Notes under the pieces: generated by a model
What the model was told of the DNA's origin: nothing
The model's input: the letters and a program-made list of their open reading frames with translations, nothing else
Database searches by the model: none
Part shown: positions 1 through 9,841 of the stretch, in pieces
Numbering within the stretch: the first letter of the stretch is position 1
Layout: each line of letters opens with the position of its first letter
NCBI RefSeq assembly: GCF_016863555.1
Contig: NZ_BOPC01000023.1
Span: forward strand, 79,753-143,752
DNA: 64,000 nt
Source of the DNA: Micromonospora qiuiae
Lineage (GTDB): Bacteria; Actinomycetota; Actinomycetes; Mycobacteriales; Micromonosporaceae
Direction: 5' to 3'
Position numbers and translations under genes: made by a program

Positions 1-1248
1 GACGCGGTCTTCTTCCACCACCCGCGCTACCTGGCCCACCTCAACTGCCCGGTGGTCATCCCGGCACTGCTCGGCGAGGCGGTGCTCAGCGCGGTCAACT
101 CCTCGATGGACACCTGGGACCAGAGCGCCGGCGGCACCCTCATCGAGCGGCGGCTGATCGACTGGACGGCCCGCCGAATCGGCCTCGGCCCCGCCGCCGA
201 CGGGGTGTTCACCAGCGGCGGCACCCAGTCCAACCTGCACGCCCTGCTGCTCGCCCGGGAGGAGGCCCTGGCCGGGGCGGCCCCGGCCGACCGGCGGCTC
301 CTGCTGCCCCGGCTGCGGATCGTCACCTCGGCGGCCGGTCACTTCAGCGTGCAGAAGGCGGCCAAACTGCTCGGCCTGGCGCCGGACGCGGTCGTGCTGG
401 TGCGCACCGGCCCGGACCGGCGGATGCGCCCGGGGGCGGTACGACACGAGATCACCCGCTGCCGTCGTGCCGGGCTGCCGGTGATGGCGGTGGTGGCCAC
501 CGCCGGCACCACCGACTTCGGCACCATCGACCCGCTCGCCGAAATCGCCGAGGGGTGCGCCGGGGTGTGGCTGCACGTGGACGCCGCGTACGGCTGCGGG
601 CTGCTCGTCTCGCCGACCCGCCGGCACCTGCTCGACGGCATCGAACGGGCCGACTCGGTGACCGTCGACTACCACAAGTCCTTCTTCCAGCCGGTCAGCT
701 CCAGCGCCGTGCTGGTCCGCGACCGGCGGACGCTGCGGCACGCCACCTGGCACGCCGACTACCTCAACCCGGCCCGGGCGGTCGCCCAGCAGATCCCCAA
801 CCAGGTCGACAAGAGCCTGCAGACCACCCGTCGCTTCGACGCGCTCAAGCTCTGGCTGACCCTGCGGGTGATGGGCCCGGACGCCGTCGGCGAGCTGTTC
901 GACGAGGTCTGCGACCGGGCCGCGCAGGCATGGGAGCTGGTCGCCGCCGACCCCCGGTTCGAGGTGCTCGCCCGCTCGCCGCTGAGCACGGTCGTGTTCC
1001 GCTGGCGGCCCACCGGGCACGGCCCGGAACTGGCCGACGCGGCCAACCTGCACGCCCGGGCGGAGCTGGCCGCCTCCGGCCTGGCCGTGGTCGCCGGCAC
1101 CCGGGTCGACGGCCGGCAGTATCTCAAGTTCACCGTGCTCAACCCCACCACCACCCGCGACGACGTGGCGTACGTGCTCGACCTGATCGCCGAGCACGCC
1201 GGCCGGTACGCGCACACCCACGCCGATCTCACCTGCCCGGTCGGCTGA
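1..1248 (+). CDS. desA: DesA-type PLP-dependent lysine decarboxylase (5' end outside window)
   Basis: Group II pyridoxal-phosphate decarboxylase that would convert L-lysine to cadaverine, the first step of desferrioxamine synthesis. The frame is open from base 1, so the N-terminus is missing and 415 residues are visible. The cofactor signatures are present: HVDAAYG, whose Asp contacts the pyridine nitrogen, and [10 protein letters not shown], whose Lys forms the Schiff base. The stop is followed 35 bp later by the flavin N-hydroxylase and then by an acyltransferase and an NIS synthetase. This context identifies the substrate as lysine; by sequence alone diaminobutyrate or ornithine decarboxylase would also be possible. 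The iron-regulated promoter expected for this operon would lie upstream of the window. Confidence 0.9.
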   Translation, partial: DAVFFHHPRYLAHLNCPVVIPALLGEAVLSAVNSSMDTWDQSAGGTLIERRLIDWTARRIGLGPAADGVFTSGGTQSNLHALLLAREEALAGAAPADRRLLLPRLRIVTSAAGHFSVQKAAKLLGLAPDAVVLVRTGPDRRMRPGAVRHEITRCRRAGLPVMAVVATAGTTDFGTIDPLAEIAEGCAGVWLHVDAAYGCGLLVSPTRRHLLDGIERADSVTVDYHKSFFQPVSSSAVLVRDRRTLRHATWHADYLNPARAVAQQIPNQVDKSLQTTRRFDALKLWLTLRVMGPDAVGELFDEVCDRAAQAWELVAADPRFEVLARSPLSTVVFRWRPTGHGPELADAANLHARAELAASGLAVVAGTRVDGRQYLKFTVLNPTTTRDDVAYVLDLIAEHAGRYAHTHADLTCPVG

Positions 1249-1283
1249 GCGTGCCGCCGGCGCACCCGAGCCTGGAGGGCCGG

Positions 1284-2564
1284 ATGGAAAGCCACGACTT
1301 CATCGGGATCGGCCTGGGCCCGTACAATCTCGGCCTGGCCTGCCTCACCGCGCCGATCACCGAACTCGACGGGCTGTTCCTGGAAGCCCGTGACGACGTC
1401 TCCTGGCATCCCGGCATGCTGCTGGAGTCGTCCCGGTTGCAGACCCCGTTCCTGGCCGACCTGGTCACCCTGGCCGACCCCACCTCGCCGTACTCCTTCC
1501 TCGCCTACCTCAAGGAAATCGGCCGGCTCTACCCCTTCTACATCCGGGAGAACTTCTTCCCGCTGCGGGCCGAGTACGACGCGTACTGCCGCTGGGCCGC
1601 CGCAAAGCTGCCCAACCTGCGTTTCGGTCACCGGGTGACCGCCGTCGGGTACGACCCGGCCGACGACCGGTACGTGGTCACCGCCGCCGTGCGCGGCGAC
1701 ACGGTCACCTGTCGGGCCCGGCACCTGGTGCTCGGCACCGGCACCCCGCCGCACCTGCCCGCCGCCTGCGCCGGACTGGCCTCCGACGCGGTGCACACCT
1801 CGCACTACCTGGAACACCGGGACGCGTTGCGCGCCAAGCGGAGCATCACCGTCGTCGGCAGCGGACAGAGCGCCGCCGAGATCTACCACGACCTGCTCGC
1901 CGACATCGACGCCCACGGCTACCAGCTGAACTGGGTGACCCGCTCGCCGCGCTTCTTCCCGCTGGAGTACACCAAGCTCACCCTGGAGATGACCTCACCG
2001 GATTACGTGGACTACTTCCACGCCCTGCCCGAGCCCACCCGTTACCGTCTGGAAGCCGAGCAGCGGGGGCTGTTCAAGGGCATCTCCGCCGACCTGGTCA
2101 ACGACATCTTCGACCTGCTCTACGCGCGTACCGTCGACGGACCGGTGCCCACCCGCCTGCTGACCAACACCGAGCTGACCGCTGTGACGTACGACGAGGC
2201 CACCGGCGTGCACACCCTCGGGCTGCGCCACGTCGAGCAGGAACGGGACTTCACCCTGGCGACCGAGGGGCTGGTGCTGGCCACCGGCTATCGCTACCAG
2301 GTGCCCGCCTTCCTGGATCCGATCCGGCATCTGCTGCGCTTCGACGGCCACGGCCGGCTCGACGTCGCCCGCAACTACAGCGTCGACCACACCGGACGCC
2401 GCGTCTTCCTCCAGAACGGCGGCACCCACACGCACAGCATCACCTCACCCGATCTGGGCATGGGCCCGTACCGCAACGCCTGGATCATCCGGGAACTGCT
2501 CGGCCGAGAGGCGTACCCGATCGAGAAGTCGATCGCCTTCCAGGAGTTCGGGGCGCCCGCGTGA
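1284..2564 (+). CDS. desB: Cadaverine/lysine N-monooxygenase DesB
   Basis: Flavin-dependent N-hydroxylating monooxygenase of 426 residues, the usual length for the SidA/IucD/DesB family. It would N-hydroxylate cadaverine using FAD, NADPH and O2. Visible motifs are the N-terminal FAD-binding [12 protein letters not shown], the NADPH-binding [10 protein letters not shown] near residue 195, and the C-terminal LATGYRY typical of N-hydroxylases. The ATG at 1284 follows GGAGGGCCGG, a reasonable ribosome site. A longer frame runs through from upstream but is not needed. The stop overlaps the next start in GTGA, indicating translational coupling within the des operon. Confidence 0.93.
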   Translation: MESHDFIGIGLGPYNLGLACLTAPITELDGLFLEARDDVSWHPGMLLESSRLQTPFLADLVTLADPTSPYSFLAYLKEIGRLYPFYIRENFFPLRAEYDAYCRWAAAKLPNLRFGHRVTAVGYDPADDRYVVTAAVRGDTVTCRARHLVLGTGTPPHLPAACAGLASDAVHTSHYLEHRDALRAKRSITVVGSGQSAAEIYHDLLADIDAHGYQLNWVTRSPRFFPLEYTKLTLEMTSPDYVDYFHALPEPTRYRLEAEQRGLFKGISADLVNDIFDLLYARTVDGPVPTRLLTNTELTAVTYDEATGVHTLGLRHVEQERDFTLATEGLVLATGYRYQVPAFLDPIRHLLRFDGHGRLDVARNYSVDHTGRRVFLQNGGTHTHSITSPDLGMGPYRNAWIIRELLGREAYPIEKSIAFQEFGAPA

Positions 2565-3148
2565 GCAGCGTCGTCCACACCCGCCTCGACCCACGGCTCG
2601 GCGAGTTCGCCCTGCGTACGCTCGACGTGGCCGCCGACGCGCCGCTGCTGCACCGCTGGGTGACCCACCCCAGGGCGACGTTCTGGCTGATGGCCGACGC
2701 CGACGTGGGCCGGGTTGCGGAGGAGTACCGGCGCATCGCCGCACACCCGCACCACGACGCCTTCCTCGGGCTCTGGCGCGGCGAGCCGGCGTTCCTCGCC
2801 GAACGGTACGACCCCGCCCGGGTCGAGTTGGTCGGGCTCTACGACGCCCGCCCCGGCGACGTGGGCATGCACTTCCTCTGCGCGCCGCCGGAGGCGCCGG
2901 TGCACGGCTTCACCACGGCGGTGCTCACCACAGTGATGGCCTGGCTCTTCGCCGATCCGGGCACCGAGCGGGTCGTGGTCGAGCCGGACGTGCGCAACAC
3001 CGCCGTGCACGCGCTCAACGCGGCGGTCGGCTTCGAGGTGGTCGGACCGATCACCAAGCCGGAGAAGACGGCGCTGCTGAGCATCTGCACCCGGGCGCGG
3101 TTCCGGGCCGCGACCGCAACGAAGGAGAATTCGTGTGATCACGCCTGA
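2561..3148 (+). CDS. desC: GNAT-family N-acyltransferase DesC
   Basis: Acyltransferase of 195 residues of the siderophore GNAT type (IucB/DesC). It would transfer succinyl or acetyl from CoA to N-hydroxycadaverine and so form the hydroxamate monomer. The sequence has the family's N-terminal [12 protein letters not shown] region and a central GMHFL segment next to the acyl-CoA site. It starts at a GTG overlapping the desB stop by 4 bp, and its last 14 bp overlap desD. The assignment rests on both family resemblance and operon position; acyl specificity cannot be read from the sequence. Confidence 0.88.
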   Translation: MSSVVHTRLDPRLGEFALRTLDVAADAPLLHRWVTHPRATFWLMADADVGRVAEEYRRIAAHPHHDAFLGLWRGEPAFLAERYDPARVELVGLYDARPGDVGMHFLCAPPEAPVHGFTTAVLTTVMAWLFADPGTERVVVEPDVRNTAVHALNAAVGFEVVGPITKPEKTALLSICTRARFRAATATKENSCDHA

Positions 3149-4937
3149 CCTGGTCGCCCACCTGCGGCCGGAGACCTGGGAACGGGCCAACCGGCTGCTG
3201 GTGCGCAAGGCCCTGGCCGAGTTCACCCACGAGCGGCTGCTCACGCCCGAGCCGGACGATCCGGTCGCCGACCCCACCGGCCGGCGGTGGTACGCGGTCA
3301 CCGGCGACTGCCCGGCGGTGCGCTACCGGTTCGCCGCCCGGGTGTCGACCCTGGAGCACTGGGACATCGACCCGGAGAGCATCACCCGGCACCGGGGCAC
3401 CGAGCCGCTGCCGCTCGACGCCGTCGACCTCTGCCTCGACCTGCGCACCTCGCTCGGCCTCACCGACCGGATCCTGCCGGTCTACCTCGAGGAGATCACC
3501 TCCACCCTGGCCGGTATCGCCTACCGGATGGACCGTCCGCTGCCGAACGCGGCGAAGCTGGTCGAGGCCGACTTCCAGACCATCGAGACGTCGATGACCG
3601 AGGGGCATCCCTGCTTCGTGGCCAACAACGGCCGGCTCGGCTTCGGCGTCGATGAATACCACCGGTATGCTCCGGAGGCGGCCCGGCCGGTACGGCTGAT
3701 CTGGGTCGCCGCGCACCGCGACCACTCGACCTTCACCTGCGCGACCGACCTGGACTACGACACGCTGGTCCGCGCCGAACTGGGCGAGCCCACCCTCACC
3801 GCCTTCGCCGACACCATGGCCGGATTCGGCCTGGACCTGGCCGACTACCACCTGATCCCGGTGCACCCCTGGCAGTGGTGGAACAGGTTGGCGGTCACCT
3901 TCGCCGGTGAGGTGGCCCGCCGCCGGCTGGTCTGCCTCGGCGAGGGGCCCGACCACTACCTCGCCCAGCAGTCCATCCGTACCTTCTTCAACGTCAGCCA
4001 ACCCGAGCGGCACTACGTCAAGACCGCGCTCTCCGTGCTGAACATGGGCTTCCTGCGGGGCCTGTCGGCGGCGTACATGGAGGCCACCCCGGCCATCAAC
4101 GACTGGCTGGCCGACCTGATCGCCGCCGACGACGTGTTCCGGGACACCGGCCTGACCATCATCCGGGAGCGGGCCGCCGTCGGCTACCGCCACCGGCAGT
4201 ACGAGGCCGCCACCGATCGCTATTCGCCGTACCGCAAGATGCTGGCCGCGCTCTGGCGGGAGAGCCCGGTGCCCGGCCTGGCTCCCGGCGAGCGGCTGGC
4301 CACCATGGCGTCGCTGCTGCACGTCGACGCCGATGGCCGCTCGTTCGCCGCCGAGCTGATCGCCGCCTCCGGGCTGGCCCCGAGGGCGTGGCTGCGCCGC
4401 TACCTGCACGCCTACCTGACCCCGCTGCTGCACGCCTGCTACGCCTACGACCTGGCGTTCATGCCGCACGGCGAGAACGTCATCCTGGTGCTGCGCGACG
4501 GCGCCGTCGAGCGGGTGATCTTGAAGGACATCGCCGAGGAGATCGTGGTGATGAGCGCCGAGGCGACATTGCCGCCGGCCGTCGAGCGGATCCGGGCCGA
4601 GGTGCCCGAGGACATGAAGCTGCTCTGCATCTTCACCGACGTGTTCGACTGCTTCTTCCGCTTCCTGGGCGCGCTTCTGGCCGACCAGGGCGTGGCCGAC
4701 GAGGAGACCTTCTGGCGTACCGTCGCCGAGTGCGTCACCGAGTACGCCGGCCGGGTGCCACACCTGGCCGATCGGCTGGCCCGCTACGACCTGTTCGCCC
4801 CGGAGTTCGCGCTATCCTGCCTCAACCGGCTGCAACTGCGCGACAACCAGCAGATGGTGGACCTTTCCGACCCGTCGGCCGCGCTACAACTCGTCGGCGC
4901 CCTGGCCAACCCGATCGCCCGCTTCGCACCGTCCTGA
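3135..4937 (+). CDS. desD: NIS synthetase DesD (IucA/IucC family)
   Basis: NRPS-independent siderophore synthetase of 600 residues that would oligomerise and macrocyclise N-hydroxy-N-succinylcadaverine units with ATP, giving desferrioxamine E or B-type products. The conserved IucA/IucC blocks are present: a GHPCFVANNGRLGF segment (about residue 155), the ATP-binding region HPWQWWN (about 245), and KTALSVLNMGFLRGL with the downstream MPHGENVILV. The GTG start at 3135 is preceded by GAAGGAG at 3121-3127. It is the last gene of the operon. The adenylate-forming role is family knowledge; the product is inferred from the full desABCD set. Confidence 0.93.
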   Translation: MITPDLVAHLRPETWERANRLLVRKALAEFTHERLLTPEPDDPVADPTGRRWYAVTGDCPAVRYRFAARVSTLEHWDIDPESITRHRGTEPLPLDAVDLCLDLRTSLGLTDRILPVYLEEITSTLAGIAYRMDRPLPNAAKLVEADFQTIETSMTEGHPCFVANNGRLGFGVDEYHRYAPEAARPVRLIWVAAHRDHSTFTCATDLDYDTLVRAELGEPTLTAFADTMAGFGLDLADYHLIPVHPWQWWNRLAVTFAGEVARRRLVCLGEGPDHYLAQQSIRTFFNVSQPERHYVKTALSVLNMGFLRGLSAAYMEATPAINDWLADLIAADDVFRDTGLTIIRERAAVGYRHRQYEAATDRYSPYRKMLAALWRESPVPGLAPGERLATMASLLHVDADGRSFAAELIAASGLAPRAWLRRYLHAYLTPLLHACYAYDLAFMPHGENVILVLRDGAVERVILKDIAEEIVVMSAEATLPPAVERIRAEVPEDMKLLCIFTDVFDCFFRFLGALLADQGVADEETFWRTVAECVTEYAGRVPHLADRLARYDLFAPEFALSCLNRLQLRDNQQMVDLSDPSAALQLVGALANPIARFAPS

Positions 4938-5040
4938 TCGGGCTGTTTCGTCCCGCATCCGGTGGTGCCCGGGCCCGGGGTGGCCAGCCGCGGCATATGG
5001 GCCGGGCGTTCGCGCCGAGGGCGGGCGTCCTTCGGTGGCG

Positions 5041-6045
5041 TCAGTCCAGGGACAGGTCGGCGAGGTCGCGGTCCAGCAGCTTGGCCAGCAGGGTGTGTCG
5101 GCCGGGGTCGTTGTCCGGGGTGATGCCGCGGCTGGGCATCTCCACGGTCATCAGCAGGTGCAGGTGCATCCGGTACAGCGCCAGCCGGCGGCGTGCCCCG
5201 TCGTCGAAGACCAGCGGAGTGCCGCTGGCGTCGGCGTACCCGCGCAGGAACGGGTGCTCCGGCTCGTCCTCGGCCCGGCGGAACAGCAGCGGGGAGACCA
5301 GGTCCAGCAGCGGGTCGCCGTAGAGGAACCGTTCGCCGTCGACCAGCCCGCACATCCGGTACGCGCCGGTGTCGTCGGGTGTGGCCAGCACGTTGCCGTC
5401 CCAGGCGTCGAAGTGCAGCAGGACCGGGCGGCGTACCTGGTCGAGCAGGTCGGCGTGCCGGGCCACCAGCGCGCGGAACCGCTGCGGCGGCGTGGGGAGC
5501 GTGACGCCCCAGTCGGCGGCGTCGGCGAGCAGGTCTTCGATGATCGCCGTGAACGCGCTCGACCAGGTCGCGCCGCCGGTGCGACCGGCATCGTAGCCGA
5601 ACCGGTCGCCGCTGATCTGGTGCAGGGCGGCGACGGCGGTGCCGAAGTCGTAGCGGGCGGCACTGTCGTCACCGTCCAGTTCGGGCAGTGCCTGCCCCGG
5701 CAGCCGGCCGGTGATCAGCCACTCGCCGAGGCGCGGATCCCGGCCGTGATGCAGCACCGGCGGCACGGGCACCTGCGGCGCGTGCTCGGCGACCAGCCGG
5801 AAGTAGCGGGCCTCGGCGGCGAGCATGTCCGCCTCGTAGCGCAGCAGTCGCACGCTGGGCGGCGGGGCCACCTTGAGCACCACGTCGCGGCCGTCGTCCA
5901 GGCGCACCCACCACACCGCCGCGAAGCCGCCGCCGGTCAGCGGCCCGCAGTCGTGCACCCGCCCGCCGGGGCCGAACGACGCCCGGATGAAGTCGGCCAC
6001 GTCGCCCGGGGAGAGGAGCCGCTGGGTGGGACTGAGTATCGACAC
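5041..6045 (-). CDS. APH/choline-kinase-fold phosphotransferase
   Basis: Protein-kinase-like small-molecule phosphotransferase of the aminoglycoside phosphotransferase superfamily, 334 residues. The nucleotide-binding VVLKVAP lysine lies near residue 63, the catalytic loop HFDAWDGN (Brenner-type HxDxxxxN) is present, and VDGERFLYGDPLLDLV provides the metal-binding Asp and the following GDP. The substrate is unknown; such genes occur both as resistance determinants and as metabolic kinases. I chose the GTG at 6045 because family similarity begins just after it. An ATG at 6177 would add 44 residues running into the 57-bp repeat. It is convergent with desD and has no obvious functional partner. 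Confidence 0.8.
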   Translation of the reverse strand: MSILSPTQRLLSPGDVADFIRASFGPGGRVHDCGPLTGGGFAAVWWVRLDDGRDVVLKVAPPPSVRLLRYEADMLAAEARYFRLVAEHAPQVPVPPVLHHGRDPRLGEWLITGRLPGQALPELDGDDSAARYDFGTAVAALHQISGDRFGYDAGRTGGATWSSAFTAIIEDLLADAADWGVTLPTPPQRFRALVARHADLLDQVRRPVLLHFDAWDGNVLATPDDTGAYRMCGLVDGERFLYGDPLLDLVSPLLFRRAEDEPEHPFLRGYADASGTPLVFDDGARRRLALYRMHLHLLMTVEMPSRGITPDNDPGRHTLLAKLLDRDLADLSLD

Positions 6046-6151
6046 GCGATCAGGGTACGTGTTCGGGGGCTCGACGTCTGTCCCGTGCCGAGCCGCTCTC
6101 GCGTTGGCGGGAAGGCGTTCTCCGACCGCAGCTTCGGTGGTCCTTGAGGCT

Positions 6152-6208
6152 GTTAGGAAGGGGCCCCTGCTATACACCAGGCGTTAAAAAGGTGCCCTTC
6201 CTTTCACC
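6152..6208. repeat. 57-bp Micromonospora-type intergenic repeat, copy A
   Basis: Contains arms AGGAAGGG and CCCTTCCT around a GGCGTTAA core and can fold as a hairpin. It is 48/57 identical, in the same orientation, to the copy at 7409-7465. The stop codon of the LacI gene (6204-6206) lies inside this copy. I recall such GGAAGGGGCCC/GGGCCCTTCC elements as common between Micromonospora genes, but cannot confirm copy number here. Confidence 0.75.
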
Positions 6209-7238
6209 GGTGCGGAGCTGTCGCTCCTTTCGCCGGCCCGGAGCTGTCGCGGCGGACCAGTTCGGCGGCGAGCGACTCCACCCGGGGGCCGCCGGCTCCG
6301 GCGTCCAGGGCCAGCGCCATCGCCCGCGCGCCCATCTCGACCAGCGGCAGCCGCACGGTGGTCAGCGCGGGGGTGACGTCGCGGGCGATCGGCATGTCGT
6401 CGAAGCCGAACACGCTGATCCGGTCGGGCACCGGCACCGCCCGGGAGCGCAGCACGGACAGCGCGCCGATGGCCATCGAGTCGTTCAGCGCCGCGATCGC
6501 GGTCAGCCCGGGCTCCGCGTCGAGCAGGGCGGCGGTGGCGGCGGCACCGCTGTCGCGGTCGAACTCGGCGTACCGGATGCGGTGCTCCGGCAGGTCGCGG
6601 CCGTGCGCGGTGAGCGCCTCGCGTAGCCCGGTGAGGCGGTCGGTCGTGGTGGTCAGCATCTGCGGCCCGGCCACCACACCGATCCCCTCGTGCCCGAGGC
6701 GGCACATCTCTTCCCCGAGCAGCCGGGCACCGCCCCGGTTGTCCGGCATCACCGCGTCGCCGGAGTGCTCGTGGCGGCCGATCACCGCGACCCGTCCGCC
6801 GGTGGCCTCGTACGCGGCCAACTTGCCGTTGAGCAGCCGGGTGAACTCGGCGTGGTGATAGCCGGAACCGGCCAGGATGATGGCGGCGACCTGCTGGCCC
6901 CGCAACAGCTCGACGTACTCCAGTTCCCGCTCCGGGTCGCGGTAGCTGTTGCAGATCATCAACAGCCGGCCCTGCTCGGTGGCGACGCGTTGCAGACCCC
7001 GGGTGATCTCCGAGAAGTACGGGTCGGAGACGTCGTGCACGATGACGCCGACGGCGCCGCGGTGCGAGCGGGCCAGCAGCTGGGCGTGGGCGTTCGGCAC
7101 GTACTGCAGCTCGGCGACGGCCCGCAGCACCCGTTCGCGCAGCTCATCGGTGACCGGCTTGCTGCTGCCATTGATCACGCGAGATGCCGTGGCGGGCGAG
7201 ACCCCCGCTCGCCGGGCCACATCGGACAGCGTCGCCAC
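6204..7238 (-). CDS. LacI-family transcriptional regulator
   Basis: Repressor of 344 residues. The N-terminal helix-turn-helix reads VATLSDVARRAGVSPATASR, followed by the hinge VPNAHAQLLA and a periplasmic-binding-protein-like effector domain. GTG at 7238 is chosen because it begins the HTH exactly and follows GAGGGGAC with good spacing. It is divergent from the three-gene sugar operon at 7539, whose leader holds a LacI-type operator, so it most likely controls that operon. The effector is probably a sugar or a sugar-derived intermediate, which is inference. Its stop codon lies within a 57-bp repeat and a second copy lies upstream. Confidence 0.9.
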   Translation of the reverse strand: MATLSDVARRAGVSPATASRVINGSSKPVTDELRERVLRAVAELQYVPNAHAQLLARSHRGAVGVIVHDVSDPYFSEITRGLQRVATEQGRLLMICNSYRDPERELEYVELLRGQQVAAIILAGSGYHHAEFTRLLNGKLAAYEATGGRVAVIGRHEHSGDAVMPDNRGGARLLGEEMCRLGHEGIGVVAGPQMLTTTTDRLTGLREALTAHGRDLPEHRIRYAEFDRDSGAAATAALLDAEPGLTAIAALNDSMAIGALSVLRSRAVPVPDRISVFGFDDMPIARDVTPALTTVRLPLVEMGARAMALALDAGAGGPRVESLAAELVRRDSSGPAKGATAPHR

Positions 7239-7408
7239 TGACGTCCCCTCCCGCGTCGCGCCGGCCGCGTAGGTGGCGGCAGGGTCACCGTACCGCAGCA
7301 CAGGTCCATTCCCTGCTGCGTGGTTCCCGCAGGTCAAGGCCGCACGGTGGCGGCCCGGCCGATGACACACCGTCCGCAGCCGACCTCTGGCGAGCCGGTG
7401 GCGGTGAT

Positions 7409-7465
7409 GTTAAAAGGGGGCCCTTCCTATGCACGAGGCGTTAACAAGGGGCCCTTCCTTTCACC
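7409..7465. repeat. 57-bp Micromonospora-type intergenic repeat, copy B
   Basis: Direct repeat of the element at 6152-6208 (9 mismatches in 57). It lies between the LacI gene and the operator of the divergent operon. Two GGGCCCTTCC blocks and the AGGCGTTAA core are shared between the copies. Confidence 0.75.
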
Positions 7466-7497
7466 CTTGCCGCTGCCGGACGGCTCACCTACGCTGA

Positions 7498-7515
7498 CGG
7501 GAAAGCGCTTACCCG
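7498..7515. promoter_or_regulatory. LacI-type operator
   Basis: CGGGAAAGCGCTTACCCG is an 18-bp palindrome with one mismatched pair and the central GCGC typical of LacI-family operators. It sits 23 bp upstream of the ATG of the oxidoreductase gene, a position that would block transcription. Confidence 0.75.
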
Positions 7516-7538
7516 AGCGTGCGACGGGAAGGACTCCC

Positions 7539-8690
7539 ATGACCCGCAGGTCGATCGGCATCATCGTGAACGGCGTCACCGGCCGGATGGGCTACCGGCA
7601 ACACCTGGTGCGTTCCCTGCTGGCCATCCGGGAGGCCGGCGGCGTGCCGCTGGCCGACGGCACCACCGTCTGGCCGCACCTGGTCCTGGTCGGCCGCAGC
7701 GAAACCAAACTGTGCGAGATCGCCGAACGGCACGGCCTGGACGACTGGAGCACCGACCTGACCGCCGCGCTGGCCCGCGACGACGTGCAGATCTACTTCG
7801 ACGCCCAGGTCACCCAGCAGCGGGAGAAAGCGATCCGGCAGGCGATCGAAGCCGGCAAGCACATCTACACCGAGAAGCCCCTCGCGGAGGACACCGCCGC
7901 CGCCCTCGACCTGGCGCGGGCCGCCCGCGCCGCCGGGGTCCGCACCGGTGTGGTGCAGGACAAGCTCTTCCTGCCCGGCCTGCGCAAGCTCAAGCGGCTG
8001 CTCGACGGCGGCTTCTTCGGCCAGGTGCTGTCGGTGCGGGGCGAGTTCGGCTACTGGGTCTTCGAGGGCGACTGGCAGCCCGCCCAGCGCCCGTCGTGGA
8101 ACTACCGGGCGGAGGACGGCGGCGGCATCGTGGTGGACATGTTCCCGCACTGGCACTACGTGCTGGCGGAACTCTTCGGCGAGGTGCGCACGGTCTCCGC
8201 GACCATCGCCACGCACGTCCCGCGCCGCGTCGACGAGACCGGCCGGCCGTACCAGGCCACCGCCGACGACGCCGCGTACGCGGTTTTCGAGCTGGACGGT
8301 GGCGTCATCGCCCAGCTCAACTCGTCCTGGTGCGTGCGGGTGTTCCGCGACGAACTGGTCGAGTTCCAGGTCGACGGCACCGAGGGCAGCGCGGTCGCCG
8401 GGCTGCGGCGCTGCCGGGTACAGCACCGGGCGGTCACCCCGAAGCCGGTGTGGAACCCGGACCTGCCGGTGACCGAGAACTTCCGGTCGCAGTGGACCGA
8501 GGTGCCGGACAACGAGGACTTCGACAACGGTTTCAAGGTGCAGTGGGAGGCGTTCCTGCGGCACGTCGCGACCGGCGAGCCGTTCCCGTGGGACTTCCTC
8601 GCCGGGGCGCGCGGCGTGCAACTGGCCGAGCTGGGCCTGGTCTCGGCCCGCGAAGGCCGCCGCGTCGAGGTGCCGGAGCTGGCGCTGTGA
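7539..8690 (+). CDS. Gfo/Idh/MocA-family oxidoreductase
   Basis: NAD(P)-dependent sugar or cyclitol dehydrogenase of 383 residues with an N-terminal Rossmann domain and the hallmark GKHIYTEKPLAED (EKP motif, about residue 107). The GFO_IDH_MocA C-terminal domain includes DGGGIVVDMFPHW with the usual catalytic-region histidines. The unusual N-terminus IIVNGVTGRMGYRQHL matches the subgroup found beside DUF993 proteins in actinobacteria. ATG at 7539 follows GGGAAGGA. It is the first gene of a tightly coupled operon and its stop overlaps the next start. It probably oxidises a sugar hydroxyl to a keto sugar; the exact substrate is unknown. Confidence 0.88.
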   Translation: MTRRSIGIIVNGVTGRMGYRQHLVRSLLAIREAGGVPLADGTTVWPHLVLVGRSETKLCEIAERHGLDDWSTDLTAALARDDVQIYFDAQVTQQREKAIRQAIEAGKHIYTEKPLAEDTAAALDLARAARAAGVRTGVVQDKLFLPGLRKLKRLLDGGFFGQVLSVRGEFGYWVFEGDWQPAQRPSWNYRAEDGGGIVVDMFPHWHYVLAELFGEVRTVSATIATHVPRRVDETGRPYQATADDAAYAVFELDGGVIAQLNSSWCVRVFRDELVEFQVDGTEGSAVAGLRRCRVQHRAVTPKPVWNPDLPVTENFRSQWTEVPDNEDFDNGFKVQWEAFLRHVATGEPFPWDFLAGARGVQLAELGLVSAREGRRVEVPELAL

Positions 8691-9841
8691 GCGCCGCCGA
8701 GGTGCGGCTGCCCGGCGGCCGATGGCTGCGGTTGCGCGGTGGCGCCGGCCACCCCCGCCCCGACGGGTCGCCGCGCAGCCGCATCGCGTACGCCGCCGCG
8801 CACGTCGTCGCCGACCCCGAAGCCGACAACACCCCGGGCAGCCCGGCCACCCTTGACTGGGACCGCACCCTCGCCTTCCGTCGACACCTGTGGTCGTACG
8901 GGCTGGGGGTGGCCGAGGCGATGGACACCGCGCAGCGCGGCATGGGCCTGGACCACCCGGCCACCCGCGAGCTGATCCGGCGCAGCGCGGCGGAGGCCGG
9001 GGCCGTCGGTGGCCGGATCGTCGCCGGCGTCGCCACCGACCAGCTCCCTGCCGGCCCGGCCACCCTCACCGAGGTCACCGCCGCCTACCGCGAGCAGCTC
9101 GACGACGTGCAGGCCGCCGGGGCGGTGCCGGTGCTGATGTGCAGCCGCCACCTGACGGCAGCGGCCCGCGACCCCGAGGACTACCTGCGGGTGTACGACG
9201 AACTGCTGACCGCCGCAGACCGGCCGGTGGTGTTGCACTGGCTCGGGCCGATGTTCGACCCGGCCTTGAGCGGCTACTGGGGTTCGACCGACCTGGACCT
9301 GGCCGCCGACACGGTCGTCGAGCTGCTCAAGACCCACGCGTCCCGGGTGGACGGGATCAAGGTGTCGCTGCTCGACGCCGGCCGTGAGGTGGCGCTGCGC
9401 CGCCGGCTGCCGGCCGGGGTACGCCTCTACACCGGCGACGACTTCAACTATCCGGAGCTGATCCGGGGCGACGAGGTGGGCCACTCCGACGCGCTGCTCG
9501 GGGTCTTCGCCGCCATCGCACCGGCCGCCTCAGCCGCGCTGGCCGCCCTCGATCGGGGCGACCTCACCGCGTACGACGAGATCTTCGCGCCCACTGTGCC
9601 GCTGGCCCGACACCTGTTCGCCGCACCCACCTGGTACTACAAGACCGGCATCGTCTTTCTGGCCTGGCTGGCCGGCCACCAGGACCACTTCACCATGGTC
9701 GGTGGGTTGCAGTCCGGCCGGTCACCGGCGCACCTGGCGACCCTGCTCACCCTCGCCGACGCCGCCGGCCTGCTGCCCGACGCCGAGTTGGCCGCCGCCC
9801 GCGCGCGGGCCTACTTCACCGTCGCCGGGGTGCCCCAGTGA
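8687..9841 (+). CDS. DUF993 protein (dihydrodipicolinate synthase-like)
   Basis: Protein of 384 residues of the DUF993 family, distantly related to class I aldolases of the DHDPS type. The barrel-like segment GIKVSLLDAGREVALRRRL carries the lysine (about residue 223) that would be the candidate Schiff-base residue. Further blocks are LHWLGPMFDPALSGYWG and TWYYKTGIVFLAW. It starts at GTG overlapping the upstream stop by 4 bp and is coupled downstream in the same way. A retro-aldol or lyase step on a keto sugar made by the upstream dehydrogenase is a reasonable inference, not an established function. Confidence 0.8.
   Translation: MSAAEVRLPGGRWLRLRGGAGHPRPDGSPRSRIAYAAAHVVADPEADNTPGSPATLDWDRTLAFRRHLWSYGLGVAEAMDTAQRGMGLDHPATRELIRRSAAEAGAVGGRIVAGVATDQLPAGPATLTEVTAAYREQLDDVQAAGAVPVLMCSRHLTAAARDPEDYLRVYDELLTAADRPVVLHWLGPMFDPALSGYWGSTDLDLAADTVVELLKTHASRVDGIKVSLLDAGREVALRRRLPAGVRLYTGDDFNYPELIRGDEVGHSDALLGVFAAIAPAASAALAALDRGDLTAYDEIFAPTVPLARHLFAAPTWYYKTGIVFLAWLAGHQDHFTMVGGLQSGRSPAHLATLLTLADAAGLLPDAELAAARARAYFTVAGVPQ

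Noticed and set aside
555..2564. Long frames on the opposite strand or in other phases over the des genes and throughout the window
   Set aside because: They arise from the very high GC content, encode Arg/Pro/Gly-rich proteins without family resemblance, and lie over well-recognised genes.
5041..6045. Calling the APH-fold gene an aminoglycoside resistance gene
   Set aside because: Only the general fold is visible; there is no close match I can name and no antibiotic cluster beside it.
6152..7465. Reading the two 57-bp repeats as ends of an insertion sequence carrying the LacI gene
   Set aside because: They are direct rather than inverted, no transposase is present, and no target duplication is seen.
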